A program made the position numbers and the translations under genes. From positions 1 through 62,250 of the forward strand of contig CAVJIN010000006.1 of NCBI GenBank assembly GCA_963649615.1: a stretch of DNA of 62,250 bases. Reading direction: 5' to 3'. The notes beneath the pieces were generated by a model. The model worked only from the letters and a program-made list of their open reading frames with translations, made no database searches and had not been told where the DNA came from. This DNA is from UBA9732 sp963649615 (GTDB lineage: Bacteria; Spirochaetota; Spirochaetia; Sphaerochaetales; Sphaerochaetaceae). Shown here one piece after another: positions 25,305 to 33,896 of this stretch; position 1 is the first letter of the stretch, and every line of letters starts with the position of its first letter.

Positions 25305-25969
25305 TGGCACAAGAAGAGAAAATTATTTTTGTATATGATGATTTTAGCACTGAGCAACCTCTTCTCATGGGAAGTTTATACGTAAACGACATTAAAGGTT
25401 CTGAATCTTATTCTTTTGAGTTTGACCATTCATTTCTAACGATAAAGAAACTGCGACTCCTCCTTTAGCAACTCTTAGGGCCTTGGAAGAAGCTTCTAGG
25501 AATTTTGAAAAAGACGAAAGTAGTTTATCAGAAAGATGGCTGAATCAGTTGATAAAACCCGGTTCTTCTCTTGGAGGGACAAGACCCAAAGCAACAGTAG
25601 TAGATACAGATGGTCAATTGTGGATTGCAAAATTCCCATCTAAAAATGATGAGAATGATATCGGGGCATGGGAGATGGTTGTCCATGACCTGGCATCACG
25701 GTGTGGTTCTTTCTCCTCTTTATGATGTGAATCCCATTCCGTATGGAAATGAACTGTCTCTAAATGTGGATGCGACAAACAACAGTATAAATATTGAACT
25801 TGCTCTTCAGACTGCACTTAAATTTGGCATAACAAGAAGTGACGCAGAGTCTTTTGCAGAGGAGATTTTGACTATTGTAGGGGAAAATTGGAAAAAGCTT
25901 GCATCTTTTTATGGTCTTTCACTCGAAAAACAAGAAGAAATGAGGCCTGCTTTTTCTGCATGTATTTGA
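25304..25969 (+). pseudogene. hipA: Decayed HipA toxin kinase gene (two internal deletions with frame changes)
   Basis: Three pieces of HipA can be read in changing frames. From 25304 the N-terminal domain runs to about LYVNDIKGSESYSFEFD and then reaches a TAG at 25466. From about 25450 in another frame comes PPLATLRALEEA, followed by PGSSLGGTRPKATVVD and LWIAKFPSKNDEND (the kinase Gly-rich region and lysine). After MVVHDLA the frame changes again to VLSPLYDVNPIPYG and the C-terminal helices. About 80 residues are missing after the N-terminal domain, and the catalytic centre between VHDLA and SPLYDVNP is deleted. HipA needs this part to phosphorylate glutamyl-tRNA synthetase, so the toxin should be inactive. 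The whole gene would be about 400 residues. Confidence 0.82.
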
Positions 25970-26034
25970 GCCTCAAATTATTTTGCAAAAACCTTTAAAT
26001 CCAAGCTAAAGACTACTCGCAAAAGCGAATTTTT

Positions 26035-26043
26035 TGGTATAAT
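26035..26043 (+). promoter_or_regulatory. Predicted extended -10 promoter of parE, leaderless geometry
   Basis: TGG followed by TATAAT (26038-26043) makes an extended -10 element; no -35 box is evident. Seven bases later is the ATG at 26051, so transcription probably starts at the start codon. Confidence 0.5.
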
Positions 26044-26050
26044 GAATGCT

Positions 26051-27874
26051 ATGGCAGATAAAATTTCTCAGGGAAAAGTACAGTATACAGAAGACTCAAT
26101 CAAAACCATGTCTCCACTTGAGCATATAAGGCTCAGGCCCGGTATGTATATAGGTAGACTTGGAAACGGAACGCATGTAGATGATGGCATATATGTTCTC
26201 ATGAAAGAAGTCATTGACAATAGCATTGACGAGTTTATCATGGGAGCAGGTACCAAAATTGTCATAAGGCTTGAAAACAATACAGTTAGCGTCAGAGACC
26301 AAGGTCGTGGAATTCCTCTTGGCAAGGTCATTGATTGCGTGTCTGAAATCAACACCGGCGCCAAATATAATGACGATGTTTTCCAATTTAGCGTAGGTCT
26401 CAACGGGGTGGGCACCAAGGCAGTCAATGCCCTAAGTTCGTGGTTTCATGTCAAATCTTTCAGAGATGGTCGCTTTTTTGAGGCTTTTTTTAAGCAAGGT
26501 GTCTTAACAAGCCAGCAAGAAGGCACCACCACAGAACCCAACGGCACACTCACTGAATTTACCCCGGATCCCGATATTTTTGGTCAGTATCAGTTTAATG
26601 ATGATTTTATCATTCAAAGATTGAATAACTACTGTTATCTGAATACAGGACTAGTGCTGGACTACAATAAACAAATCTTCAAAAGTCAGCATGGCCTTTT
26701 GGATTTGCTGGATAAAGAGGTGGAAGATAGCGGAATATATCAAATTCTACACTATAAGAGCAAAACCTTGGAGTTTGCTTTTACTCATACAAGAGAATAC
26801 AGTGGTGAAACTTATTTTTCCTATGTTAATGGACAGTACACCAGTGATGGCGGAACTCACCAAGCAGCGTTTAAAGAGGGAATTCTTGCAGGAGTAAAAG
26901 AGTTTTATAAAAAACCACAGTGGGCACCACAGGATGTTCGAGAAGGCATTGTTGGGGCTATTTCAATAAAGGTGCAAACGCCAGTATTTGAAAGCCAGAC
27001 AAAGAATAAACTTGGCAATACAGAAGTTAGAACCCCAATTATAAATGAAGTCAAGGAAGCCATTGTAGATTTCTTGCACAAGAATCCAGAAGCAGCGCAG
27101 CTTCTTAATCAAAAGATTCTTACCAACGAAAATATTAGAAAAAAACTGACGGAAGTTAAAAAGATTGCAAAAGAGAATGCAAAGAAAATCTCCATTAACA
27201 TTCCAAAGCTTAAAGATTGTAAATTTCATCTTGGTCAAACTGGACCTCACGCAGATATGGGTGAGCGTTCAATGATTTTTCTCACAGAGGGAGATTCTGC
27301 CTCAGGAACGTTGAATACAGCACGGGACGTTATGACTCAAGCTGTTTTTAGTCTAAGAGGAAAACCTCTTAACACCAATGGCATGTCAATGTCAGAAATG
27401 TACAAGAACACAGAACTTTACAATGTTATGGCAGCCCTTGGCATTGAAAATGGTATTGAAGGTCTAAGATATGGCAAAGTCATATTTGCAACTGATGCCG
27501 ATATTGATGGCTTCCATATTCGAATTCTTCTTCTTACCTACTTCTTAAGTTATTTTGAAGATTTAATTAACGCTGGTAGAGTGTGGATTTTGGATACGCC
27601 CCTTTTTAGGGTCAGAAATAAGAGTGTAACAACATACTGTTTTTCTGAAGAAGAACGAGACAATATGATGAAACAGATTAGAGGCTCAGAGGTCACCAGA
27701 TTCAAAGGCTTGGGAGAAATTTCTGCAAAAGAGTTTGGCCAATTTATTGGCGAAGACATGAGGCTAATTCCTGTTACTATAGGAAGCCTTGCGGAGGCAA
27801 AAAAGGCCATGAATTTCTACATGGGGAAGAACACTCCAGAGCGACGAGATTTTATTATGGAAAACTTGGTGTAA
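26051..27874 (+). CDS. parE: DNA topoisomerase IV subunit B-like (ParE/GyrB family)
   Basis: A 607-residue type IIA topoisomerase ATPase subunit. The GHKL motifs are VIDNSIDEF, VRDQGRGIPLG and VGLNGVGTKAVNALS. The TOPRIM part has LTEGDSASG near residue 410 and DADIDGFHIR near 480. It is closest in style to the shorter ParE-type proteins of Bacteroidetes and spirochaetes. I chose ATG 26051 because the -10 box overlaps the ATG at 26042. It pairs with the next gene, 12 bp downstream, to form the A2B2 enzyme that decatenates or relaxes DNA. Confidence 0.9.
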   Translation: MADKISQGKVQYTEDSIKTMSPLEHIRLRPGMYIGRLGNGTHVDDGIYVLMKEVIDNSIDEFIMGAGTKIVIRLENNTVSVRDQGRGIPLGKVIDCVSEINTGAKYNDDVFQFSVGLNGVGTKAVNALSSWFHVKSFRDGRFFEAFFKQGVLTSQQEGTTTEPNGTLTEFTPDPDIFGQYQFNDDFIIQRLNNYCYLNTGLVLDYNKQIFKSQHGLLDLLDKEVEDSGIYQILHYKSKTLEFAFTHTREYSGETYFSYVNGQYTSDGGTHQAAFKEGILAGVKEFYKKPQWAPQDVREGIVGAISIKVQTPVFESQTKNKLGNTEVRTPIINEVKEAIVDFLHKNPEAAQLLNQKILTNENIRKKLTEVKKIAKENAKKISINIPKLKDCKFHLGQTGPHADMGERSMIFLTEGDSASGTLNTARDVMTQAVFSLRGKPLNTNGMSMSEMYKNTELYNVMAALGIENGIEGLRYGKVIFATDADIDGFHIRILLLTYFLSYFEDLINAGRVWILDTPLFRVRNKSVTTYCFSEEERDNMMKQIRGSEVTRFKGLGEISAKEFGQFIGEDMRLIPVTIGSLAEAKKAMNFYMGKNTPERRDFIMENLV

Positions 27875-27886
27875 GGGGGCTAGAAG

Positions 27887-29950
27887 ATGTCAAACGCAAA
27901 AGAGTTATTTAGACAAAACTTTATTGAATATGCCTCTTATGTCATCAAGGACAGAGCCATTCCAGACATAGAAGATGGCCTAAAACCGGTACAAAGGCGC
28001 ATTTTACACACTTTAATTGAGATAGATGATGGTCGTTTTAATAAAGTTGCTAATGTTGTGGGTTCTACAATGCACTATCACCCACACGGCGATTCTTCTA
28101 TTTACTCCGCACTTGTTAATCTTGCAAACTGCGATCTTTTTATTGAAAAACAGGGAAACTTTGGTAACTTTATGACAGGTGATGGCGCTGCTGCTGCCAG
28201 GTATATTGAGTGCCGTCTTCTTCCTTTTGCAAAAAAGGTTTTGTATAACCCAGAAATCACAACCTATGTGGAATCTTATGACGGCAGAAGCAAGGAGCCA
28301 GTCACTTTTCCTGCAAAAATCCCAGTAGTCATCATTCAAGGCACTGAGGGCATTGCAGTAGGCATGTCCACCAAAATTTTGCCACACAATGCAGTAGAGG
28401 TCATTGATGCCCAGATAGCTGCAATCAAGGGAGAGGAATTCCATCTTTATCCCGATTTCCTCGGCGGTGGCATTATTGATGTATCGGACTATCAAGATGG
28501 TCTTGGAAGTGTAGCTGTCAGAGCCAAATTAGATACCTCAAATGCAAAAAAGATTGTCATTGAGGAACTACCTTATGGAGTGGATAGCGAAAGCATGATT
28601 CATTCCATTGAGGATGCAATCAAAAAGGGAAGATTAAAAATTCAAAGTGTAAGTGACTACACGGCAGATAAAGTCAATATTGAGATTTATCTTGCCAAGG
28701 GTACCTATACCAAGGATATTGTTGATGCCCTTTATGCTTACACTCTGTGTGAGCAGAAGATTTCTGTGAATTGTCTTGTTATTAAAGATAAACTTCCTCA
28801 TGTTTGCACTATATCGGATGTAATTAAATATCATGCAAATCACATTATTGATGTTTCAAAGGCAGAGCTTGAAGTTGAAAAAGGACACTTATATGACAAG
28901 CTTCATGCAAGAACTTTGGAAAGAATTTTTGTGGAAGAACGTATCTACAAGAGAATTGAGCAAAAGAGGACACAGGAAGCTGTTTTTAATGCTGTTAAGA
29001 CTGGATTTGAACCGTATGCAGACCAACTTGTGCGAGAAGTTTCTGATGAAGATGTTGAAAGATTGCTCAAGATTCCAATTAGAAGAATATCGCTTTTTGA
29101 TATTGAAAAAAACGAGCAGGAAATTGATGAGATTAATGCCAATATTAAGCAGGTTGAGTACAATTTGGCCCATCTTGCAGAATACTCTATCAACATGTTG
29201 ACCGATATTAAGAGTTGTGTGAATGAGGTTTTAAGGGAAAGAAAAACAGAGATATCGGATTTTAATATTATTGACGTGAAAGAAGTTGCCAAGCGCGATT
29301 TAGACCTCAAGTATGATGCCCTTACTGGGTATTTGGGAACGAACGTGAAAACTGGAAATTTGCAGTGTAAGGTTTCTGAGTATGACAAAATCTTGGTGAT
29401 TCAGAAAAATGGCACGTATTATTGCACTAACGTGTCAGATAAAGTATTTGTGGGAAAAGAGATGGCCCATTGTTCGTTGGCAGATAAACAGACACTGGAT
29501 AGCCTTGTGTTTACTGTGATTTATCAAGACAAGAAGACTAAGGTGACTTATATTAAGAGATGTAAGTTGTCTGGTTTTATTATGAATAAGCCGTATGAAT
29601 TGCTGCCGGATCCAGAGACTTGTGTTATGAAAAAGCTTTCTACGTATGAGGATGCGGAAGTGACAATCTCTTATAAAGGTTCGCGTGCAAAAGAGACAGT
29701 CATTCATTTCTCTGATTTCTTAATTAAAGGATCAAAGGCTGGTGGTGTCATAGTTACAAAGAAAGAAGTGGCTTCAATTAGGATTAAACCTTGTAAATTA
29801 ATTGTTCATTCGGAAGAGAAATTGGAGAATGCTGAAGAAGTTGAAGAAGTTGAAGAGGTTGTTGAAACCCAAGATAAGGCAGAAGAAAAACCTAAAGTAA
29901 AGACTTCTGACGTGCAAGACATTCCAAGTCTTTTTGATGACGTTGAGTGA
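27887..29950 (+). CDS. parC: DNA topoisomerase IV subunit A-like (ParC/GyrA family)
   Basis: A 687-residue subunit that cuts and rejoins DNA. The active-site Arg-Tyr is in AAARYIECRLLPF (about residue 105), after the quinolone-region HYHPHGDSSIYSALVNLAN. The C-terminal part is short (about residues 490-640) and shows no GyrA box (Q-R-R-G-G-K-G), which argues for topoisomerase IV rather than gyrase. The end is an acidic tail of Glu, Val and Asp. It follows parE by 12 bp. Confidence 0.92.
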   Translation: MSNAKELFRQNFIEYASYVIKDRAIPDIEDGLKPVQRRILHTLIEIDDGRFNKVANVVGSTMHYHPHGDSSIYSALVNLANCDLFIEKQGNFGNFMTGDGAAAARYIECRLLPFAKKVLYNPEITTYVESYDGRSKEPVTFPAKIPVVIIQGTEGIAVGMSTKILPHNAVEVIDAQIAAIKGEEFHLYPDFLGGGIIDVSDYQDGLGSVAVRAKLDTSNAKKIVIEELPYGVDSESMIHSIEDAIKKGRLKIQSVSDYTADKVNIEIYLAKGTYTKDIVDALYAYTLCEQKISVNCLVIKDKLPHVCTISDVIKYHANHIIDVSKAELEVEKGHLYDKLHARTLERIFVEERIYKRIEQKRTQEAVFNAVKTGFEPYADQLVREVSDEDVERLLKIPIRRISLFDIEKNEQEIDEINANIKQVEYNLAHLAEYSINMLTDIKSCVNEVLRERKTEISDFNIIDVKEVAKRDLDLKYDALTGYLGTNVKTGNLQCKVSEYDKILVIQKNGTYYCTNVSDKVFVGKEMAHCSLADKQTLDSLVFTVIYQDKKTKVTYIKRCKLSGFIMNKPYELLPDPETCVMKKLSTYEDAEVTISYKGSRAKETVIHFSDFLIKGSKAGGVIVTKKEVASIRIKPCKLIVHSEEKLENAEEVEEVEEVVETQDKAEEKPKVKTSDVQDIPSLFDDVE

Positions 29951-29960
29951 TGGTATAGGT

Positions 29961-30704
29961 ATGAATGAGGATGTTGCTTCAAGGGTTCTGTATGAAGATA
30001 ACCATATTATCATCATAAACAAACTTCCAGGAGAGATTGTTCAAGCAGATAAAACCGGAGACAGAACTTTAGCAGACAATGTTAAGGCTTACTTAAAAGA
30101 AAAATATAACAAGCCTGGTAATGTTTTTTTGGGGCTTCCCCATAGACTGGATAGACCTACTAGTGGGATTGTGGTTTTTGCACGTACAGACAAAGCGCTT
30201 GCTAGACTTAACAAGATGTTTAAAGAAAACTCAATGCACAAGGTCTACTGGGCTATTGTTGATAAACCTCTTGAAAAGAAAGAGGGGGAATTAAGGCACT
30301 ATTTATATAGAGATAGTAAAAAAAATAAGAGCTTTGCTTATAAGCCAGACGTTGAGACAGGGAAAGCCCCACAGATTCGTGGGATTCCTGTTTCTTCCTT
30401 GCAAGAAGCAAAACTTACTTACAAACAAATTGCTATTTCTGAAAGATATGTGCTCTTAGAAATTCATTTAATTACTGGACGTCATCATCAAATTAGAGCA
30501 CAACTTGCTGCTTGCGGAGTGCATATTAAAGGGGACCTTAAATATGGATTTGCTCGGTCAAACGCTGATGGTGGAATATGTTTGCACTCGAGAAGTATTT
30601 CTTTTGTTCATCCTGTTTCTAGCTTGCCTATTAGTGTTGTTGCGCCTCCCCCAGAAGATTCTTTGTGGAAAATTTTTCTTGAATTACTTTCAGATGGAAT
30701 TTGA
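29961..30704 (+). CDS. RluA family pseudouridine synthase
   Basis: A 247-residue RNA-modifying enzyme. The catalytic Asp is in HRLDRPTSGIVVFARTDKA (about residue 65). The downstream segments LITGRHHQIRAQLAACG and IKGDLKYGF are standard for RluA/RluC/RluD. No S4 domain is present, so it resembles the single-domain members. The ATG at 29961 gives the usual VLYEDNHIIIINK start; upstream starts lie inside parC. It lies 10 bp after parC and is probably co-transcribed. The exact target uridine is unknown. Confidence 0.92.
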   Translation: MNEDVASRVLYEDNHIIIINKLPGEIVQADKTGDRTLADNVKAYLKEKYNKPGNVFLGLPHRLDRPTSGIVVFARTDKALARLNKMFKENSMHKVYWAIVDKPLEKKEGELRHYLYRDSKKNKSFAYKPDVETGKAPQIRGIPVSSLQEAKLTYKQIAISERYVLLEIHLITGRHHQIRAQLAACGVHIKGDLKYGFARSNADGGICLHSRSISFVHPVSSLPISVVAPPPEDSLWKIFLELLSDGI

Positions 30705-30786
30705 GCATATCGTCAATTTTTAAGTGTAAAACTTGGGAAATACTAAATTATCAAAAAAAGGAATAAGCATATTACAAATTATTGTG

Positions 30787-30815
30787 TTGACAACTCTATA
30801 TAGCGGATTTACAAT
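30787..30815 (+). promoter_or_regulatory. Strong predicted promoter of gdhA
   Basis: A perfect TTGACA (30787-30792), 17-nt spacer and TACAAT (30810-30815) with start near 30822. The leader of about 50 nt ends in GGAGG six bases before the ATG at 30871. Confidence 0.75.
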
Positions 30816-30870
30816 CCAAGTGTTGTTTTGAGAAAGGAAGACTTTTTCATACAATTTGTGGAGGAATACA

Positions 30871-32208
30871 ATGTATAATTTAGACGAGTTTATGGCTGAA
30901 CTAGAAAGAAAGAATCCTGCTCAGCCTGAATTCATTCAGGCTTCAAGAGAAGTTATTGAATCAGTCATTGATGTCGTAAACAACAATCCAAAGTATCTTG
31001 AAAACAAGATCCTTGATAGAATTGTTGAGCCAGAAAGAGTTATCCAGTTTAGGGTTGAATGGGAAGATGACAACCACCAAATTCAGGTAAACCGTGGCTA
31101 CAGAGTACAGTTCAACAGTGCAATTGGACCATACAAGGGTGGCTTGAGATTTAGTAAGAACGTTACGCTTGGAACACTTAAGTTCTTGGGCTTTGAGCAG
31201 ATTTTTAAAAACAGTCTTACAACACTTCCAATGGGTGGTGCTAAGGGTGGTTCAGACTTTGATCCGGTAGGAAAGTCAAATAATGAAATTCTTAGATTCT
31301 GCAGAAGCTTTATGACAGAGCTTTATAAGTATATTGGACCAGACACAGATGTCCCAGCTGGAGATCTTGGTGTTGGTGGAAGAGAAATTGGTTTCCTTTA
31401 TGGTCAGTACAAGAAGATTCGTCAAGAGAATACTGGTGTTCTAACAGGAAAGGGTCAGACTTGGGGCGGTTCTCTTATTAGACCAGAAGCAACTGGTTTT
31501 GGTGCTATGTACTTCACAAATCAGGTTCTTAAGCTTAACGGTGATACTTTTGAAGGCAAGAGAGTTTCTGTTTCTGGTTTTGGTAACGTAGCATGGGGCG
31601 CAGCAATGAAGGCTTCCCAGCTTGGTGCAAAGGTTGTTGCAATTTCTGGACCAGATGGATACATCATTGATGAAGAGGGTGTAGGAACTCCAGAAAAGTG
31701 GAACTTCATGCTTGAGCTTAGAAATTCTAATAAGAACGTTGTTGCTCCATATGCAGAAAAGTTTGGTGCAAAGTTTGTTCCAGGAAGAAAGGTTTGGGAA
31801 CTCCCAGTTGATATTGCATTTACATGTGCTCTTCAGAATGAACTTAATGGTGATGATGCAGCTCTTCTTATTAAGAACGGCGTTAAGTATGCTATTGAGG
31901 TTTCTAACATGGGATGCACACCAGAAGCAATTGCAACTTTCCAAAAGGCAAGAATCCCATTCTGCCCAGGAAAAGCTGTCAATGCTGGTGGCGTAGCAGT
32001 TTCCGGTCTTGAGATGAGCCAGAACGCAGAGCACCTCAAATGGTCTAAAGAAGAAGTTGATGCAAAGCTTCATGAAATTATGAAGAACATCTTTGATGCA
32101 TGTGTAAGAGAAGGCAAAGAAGATGACGGTTACATTAACTACGTTAAAGGTGCAAACATTGCTGGTTTCAGAAAAGTTGCTGACGCAATGTGTGAACTTG
32201 GTTACTAA
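30871..32208 (+). CDS. gdhA: Glutamate dehydrogenase (hexameric, probably NADP-dependent)
   Basis: A 445-residue enzyme that interconverts 2-oxoglutarate plus ammonium and glutamate. Landmarks are GPYKGGLRF, PMGGAKGGSDFDP (catalytic lysine) near residue 120, DTDVPAGDLGVGGREIGFLYG, and the cofactor-binding SVSGFGNVAWGAA near residue 235. Length and the 'small hexameric' pattern fit the biosynthetic NADPH type. The start is ATG 30871 after GGAGG. A strong promoter and a strong terminator bracket a monocistronic, probably abundant transcript. Confidence 0.97.
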   Translation: MYNLDEFMAELERKNPAQPEFIQASREVIESVIDVVNNNPKYLENKILDRIVEPERVIQFRVEWEDDNHQIQVNRGYRVQFNSAIGPYKGGLRFSKNVTLGTLKFLGFEQIFKNSLTTLPMGGAKGGSDFDPVGKSNNEILRFCRSFMTELYKYIGPDTDVPAGDLGVGGREIGFLYGQYKKIRQENTGVLTGKGQTWGGSLIRPEATGFGAMYFTNQVLKLNGDTFEGKRVSVSGFGNVAWGAAMKASQLGAKVVAISGPDGYIIDEEGVGTPEKWNFMLELRNSNKNVVAPYAEKFGAKFVPGRKVWELPVDIAFTCALQNELNGDDAALLIKNGVKYAIEVSNMGCTPEAIATFQKARIPFCPGKAVNAGGVAVSGLEMSQNAEHLKWSKEEVDAKLHEIMKNIFDACVREGKEDDGYINYVKGANIAGFRKVADAMCELGY

Positions 32209-32234
32209 TACAAATAGTATTTAAGTTATTTTAG

Positions 32235-32282
32235 GGATTGTTGTTCTAGAGCTAGAGTTCTAAAGCAACAATCCTTTTTTTT
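32235..32282 (+). terminator. Intrinsic terminator of gdhA
   Basis: A perfect 9-bp stem GGATTGTTG/CAACAATCC with a further small inner stem (CTAGAGCTAG region) is followed by eight T. Confidence 0.9.
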
Positions 32283-32315
32283 ACACAAAATCTTAACTTT
32301 TTAAAGTCCTCTAAG

Positions 32316-33191
32316 TTAGGATTGAGCATAGGTGTTTTCAATAAACTCTAGACTTTGTTTAAGGGTTTCTGGATTAAAGTTCTCAAGAGTCATTGGTACT
32401 TTGTCCACATTATATTTTTTGTATATACCAAAGATTGTTTTCCAAGGCATTAAGCCTTCTCCAATAGGAATTGTACCTTTTTTTACTGGACCGGTGGCAA
32501 AAGGATATTTATCAAGATGGTCTGCCCAAACAAAATCTTTGAGATGCATTGCACAAATGTAAGGAGAAAGCATACTCACTGCTTCATCAAAGTAAGATTC
32601 ATAATTGTCAACACCGTTGATTGGCATAATGTTTACAGCGTCAAAGAGGACTCTGAGGTTTGGACTTTCAAAGGTTTGCATGACTTTGAGCATTCGTTGT
32701 GGAGTGTCTACTGTGTTTTTATCTGCAACTGCTTCAATTGCCATGGTAACGTTGTTTTTTATGGCCCTGTTTAAAAGGCGCTCAATTATATTTAAAAAAA
32801 TGCTGAAATTCTTGTCTGTCCAGGTTTCTTCACAACGGATATTCCTTGCATCAAGAGAGCCTGTTTCTGTAGCAACAATAGGATTTCCAAGGCAAAGAGC
32901 CACATCTAGGCCATTTTCAAACACTTGTAGCTCGCTTTCCCTTTTCTCTAAATCTGGGTGTACCGGGTTGATGTAGCAACCTAAAATTGCAACTCTAACA
33001 CCATTATTATCAAATGTTTTTTTTACTTCTTGTGTCCATTCTGTGGTTAAAGGTTTGGGTGAATTTTCCAAAGCTTTATATGGGGCAAAATGAAGGCAAG
33101 CATTCTGTCTGAAACTAGCTGCAGTAGATGCAAGATCCTGTGCAGAAACGAATTTGCAAAAGTCGTGAGCTCTAAATCCAAGGTCTAACAT
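32316..33191 (-). CDS. Sugar phosphate isomerase/epimerase, xylose isomerase-like TIM barrel
   Basis: A 291-residue protein of the AP_endonuc_2/xylose isomerase-like TIM-barrel superfamily. Metal-ligand candidates are in MAIEAVADKN, VLFDAVNIMP, AMHLKDF and MTLENFNPE. Such enzymes epimerise or isomerise sugars or sugar acids. It is divergent from the sugar ABC operon, so a role in uronate or pectin-sugar metabolism is plausible but not shown. The ATG at 33191 has no ribosome-binding site; a -10 TACAAT ends 7 nt upstream. Confidence 0.85.
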   Translation of the reverse strand: MLDLGFRAHDFCKFVSAQDLASTAASFRQNACLHFAPYKALENSPKPLTTEWTQEVKKTFDNNGVRVAILGCYINPVHPDLEKRESELQVFENGLDVALCLGNPIVATETGSLDARNIRCEETWTDKNFSIFLNIIERLLNRAIKNNVTMAIEAVADKNTVDTPQRMLKVMQTFESPNLRVLFDAVNIMPINGVDNYESYFDEAVSMLSPYICAMHLKDFVWADHLDKYPFATGPVKKGTIPIGEGLMPWKTIFGIYKKYNVDKVPMTLENFNPETLKQSLEFIENTYAQS

Positions 33192-33198
33192 GGTTGGA

Positions 33199-33228
33199 AT
33201 TGTAAAGCATTTGAAAGGAATGTGTAAA
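33199..33228 (-). promoter_or_regulatory. Predicted promoter of the isomerase gene, leaderless geometry
   Basis: Minus strand: TTTACA (33228-33223), 18 nt, TACAAT (33204-33199), then seven bases to the ATG at 33191. Confidence 0.55.
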
Positions 33229-33234
33229 TATTTC

Positions 33235-33264
33235 TTGCGAATTTGGCAAGGTGGAGCATATAAT
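33235..33264 (+). promoter_or_regulatory. Predicted promoter of the sugar ABC transporter operon
   Basis: TTGCGA (33235-33240), 18 nt, then a perfect TATAAT (33259-33264); start near 33271. It is divergent from the isomerase promoter with only 6 bp between them, so one regulator could control both. Confidence 0.6.
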
Positions 33265-33299
33265 GGAATAGTGTTCCATTTTTGAAAAGAAGGAAAATT

Positions 33300-33896
33300 G
33301 TGGGCGAGCGTTCAGGGTTAGCAAAATATAGAGCAACGGATCTTTTTATTTGGGCTTTGCTTTTGTGTTTTTTTGAAACCTTGATAGTAAAAGCGGGGAC
33401 AACGCTTTTCTCTTCTCAGCCATACACTGTTTCTCTTGTGCCAGCTATTGTGGCTATTGTCTATATGAGATGGGGTGGCTTTGGTGCAATTCTTGCTTTT
33501 CTTGGTGGAATTGTTTTGTGTTTGGCTACAGGCCTAGGTCTTGAGCTGAAACATTGCACTGTCTATGCGGTGGGAAATCTCTTTTCTATACTGGTTCTGC
33601 CAGTTGTGAAAGGAAGAAAAAATAGGATTAGAGACAACGTCTTTTTGTCTGCGGTTTTTGCATCTGTTGTTGCTTTTTTGATGCAAGTTGGACGAGCTGT
33701 TGTTTCTTTAATTTTGGGAGATGTGATTTCTGGGGCAATAAGTTTTGTTGCTACAGATGTACTTTCAGGTGTATTTGCCATAATTCTAGTTTTGATAGCT
33801 AGAAGGATGGATGGTGTATTTGAAAGTCAAGTTTCATATCTAATTAGGATGCAAGAGGCTGAAAAGGAGGCTCATCATGAAGGTGAAGGCTACTGA
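33300..33896 (+). CDS. Multi-pass membrane protein of unknown function, ECF S-component-like topology
   Basis: A 198-residue protein from the GTG at 33300, 6 nt after AAGAAGGA; an in-frame TTG at 33282 would leave no ribosome-binding site. About six hydrophobic segments are seen (residues about 15-35, 40-60, 62-82, 90-105, 118-140, 148-175). Size, topology and Gly-rich helices resemble substrate-binding S components of energy-coupling-factor transporters, but I see no specific motif. It is the first gene of the sugar ABC operon and overlaps the next by 20 bp, so it is tied to the transporter. Function unknown. Confidence 0.6.
   Translation: MGERSGLAKYRATDLFIWALLLCFFETLIVKAGTTLFSSQPYTVSLVPAIVAIVYMRWGGFGAILAFLGGIVLCLATGLGLELKHCTVYAVGNLFSILVLPVVKGRKNRIRDNVFLSAVFASVVAFLMQVGRAVVSLILGDVISGAISFVATDVLSGVFAIILVLIARRMDGVFESQVSYLIRMQEAEKEAHHEGEGY

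Noticed and set aside
25483..25725. Two separate small genes in the region 25483-25969
   Set aside because: Their products are consecutive pieces of HipA in shifted frames, so they are better treated as one decayed gene.
31441..32073. 210-codon minus-strand frame opposite gdhA
   Set aside because: It is antisense to an unambiguous glutamate dehydrogenase and rich in Cys/Asn/Ser, as expected of a shadow frame.
33282..33299. TTG start for the first gene of the sugar importer operon
   Set aside because: The TTG overlaps the ribosome-binding site that properly serves the GTG at 33300.
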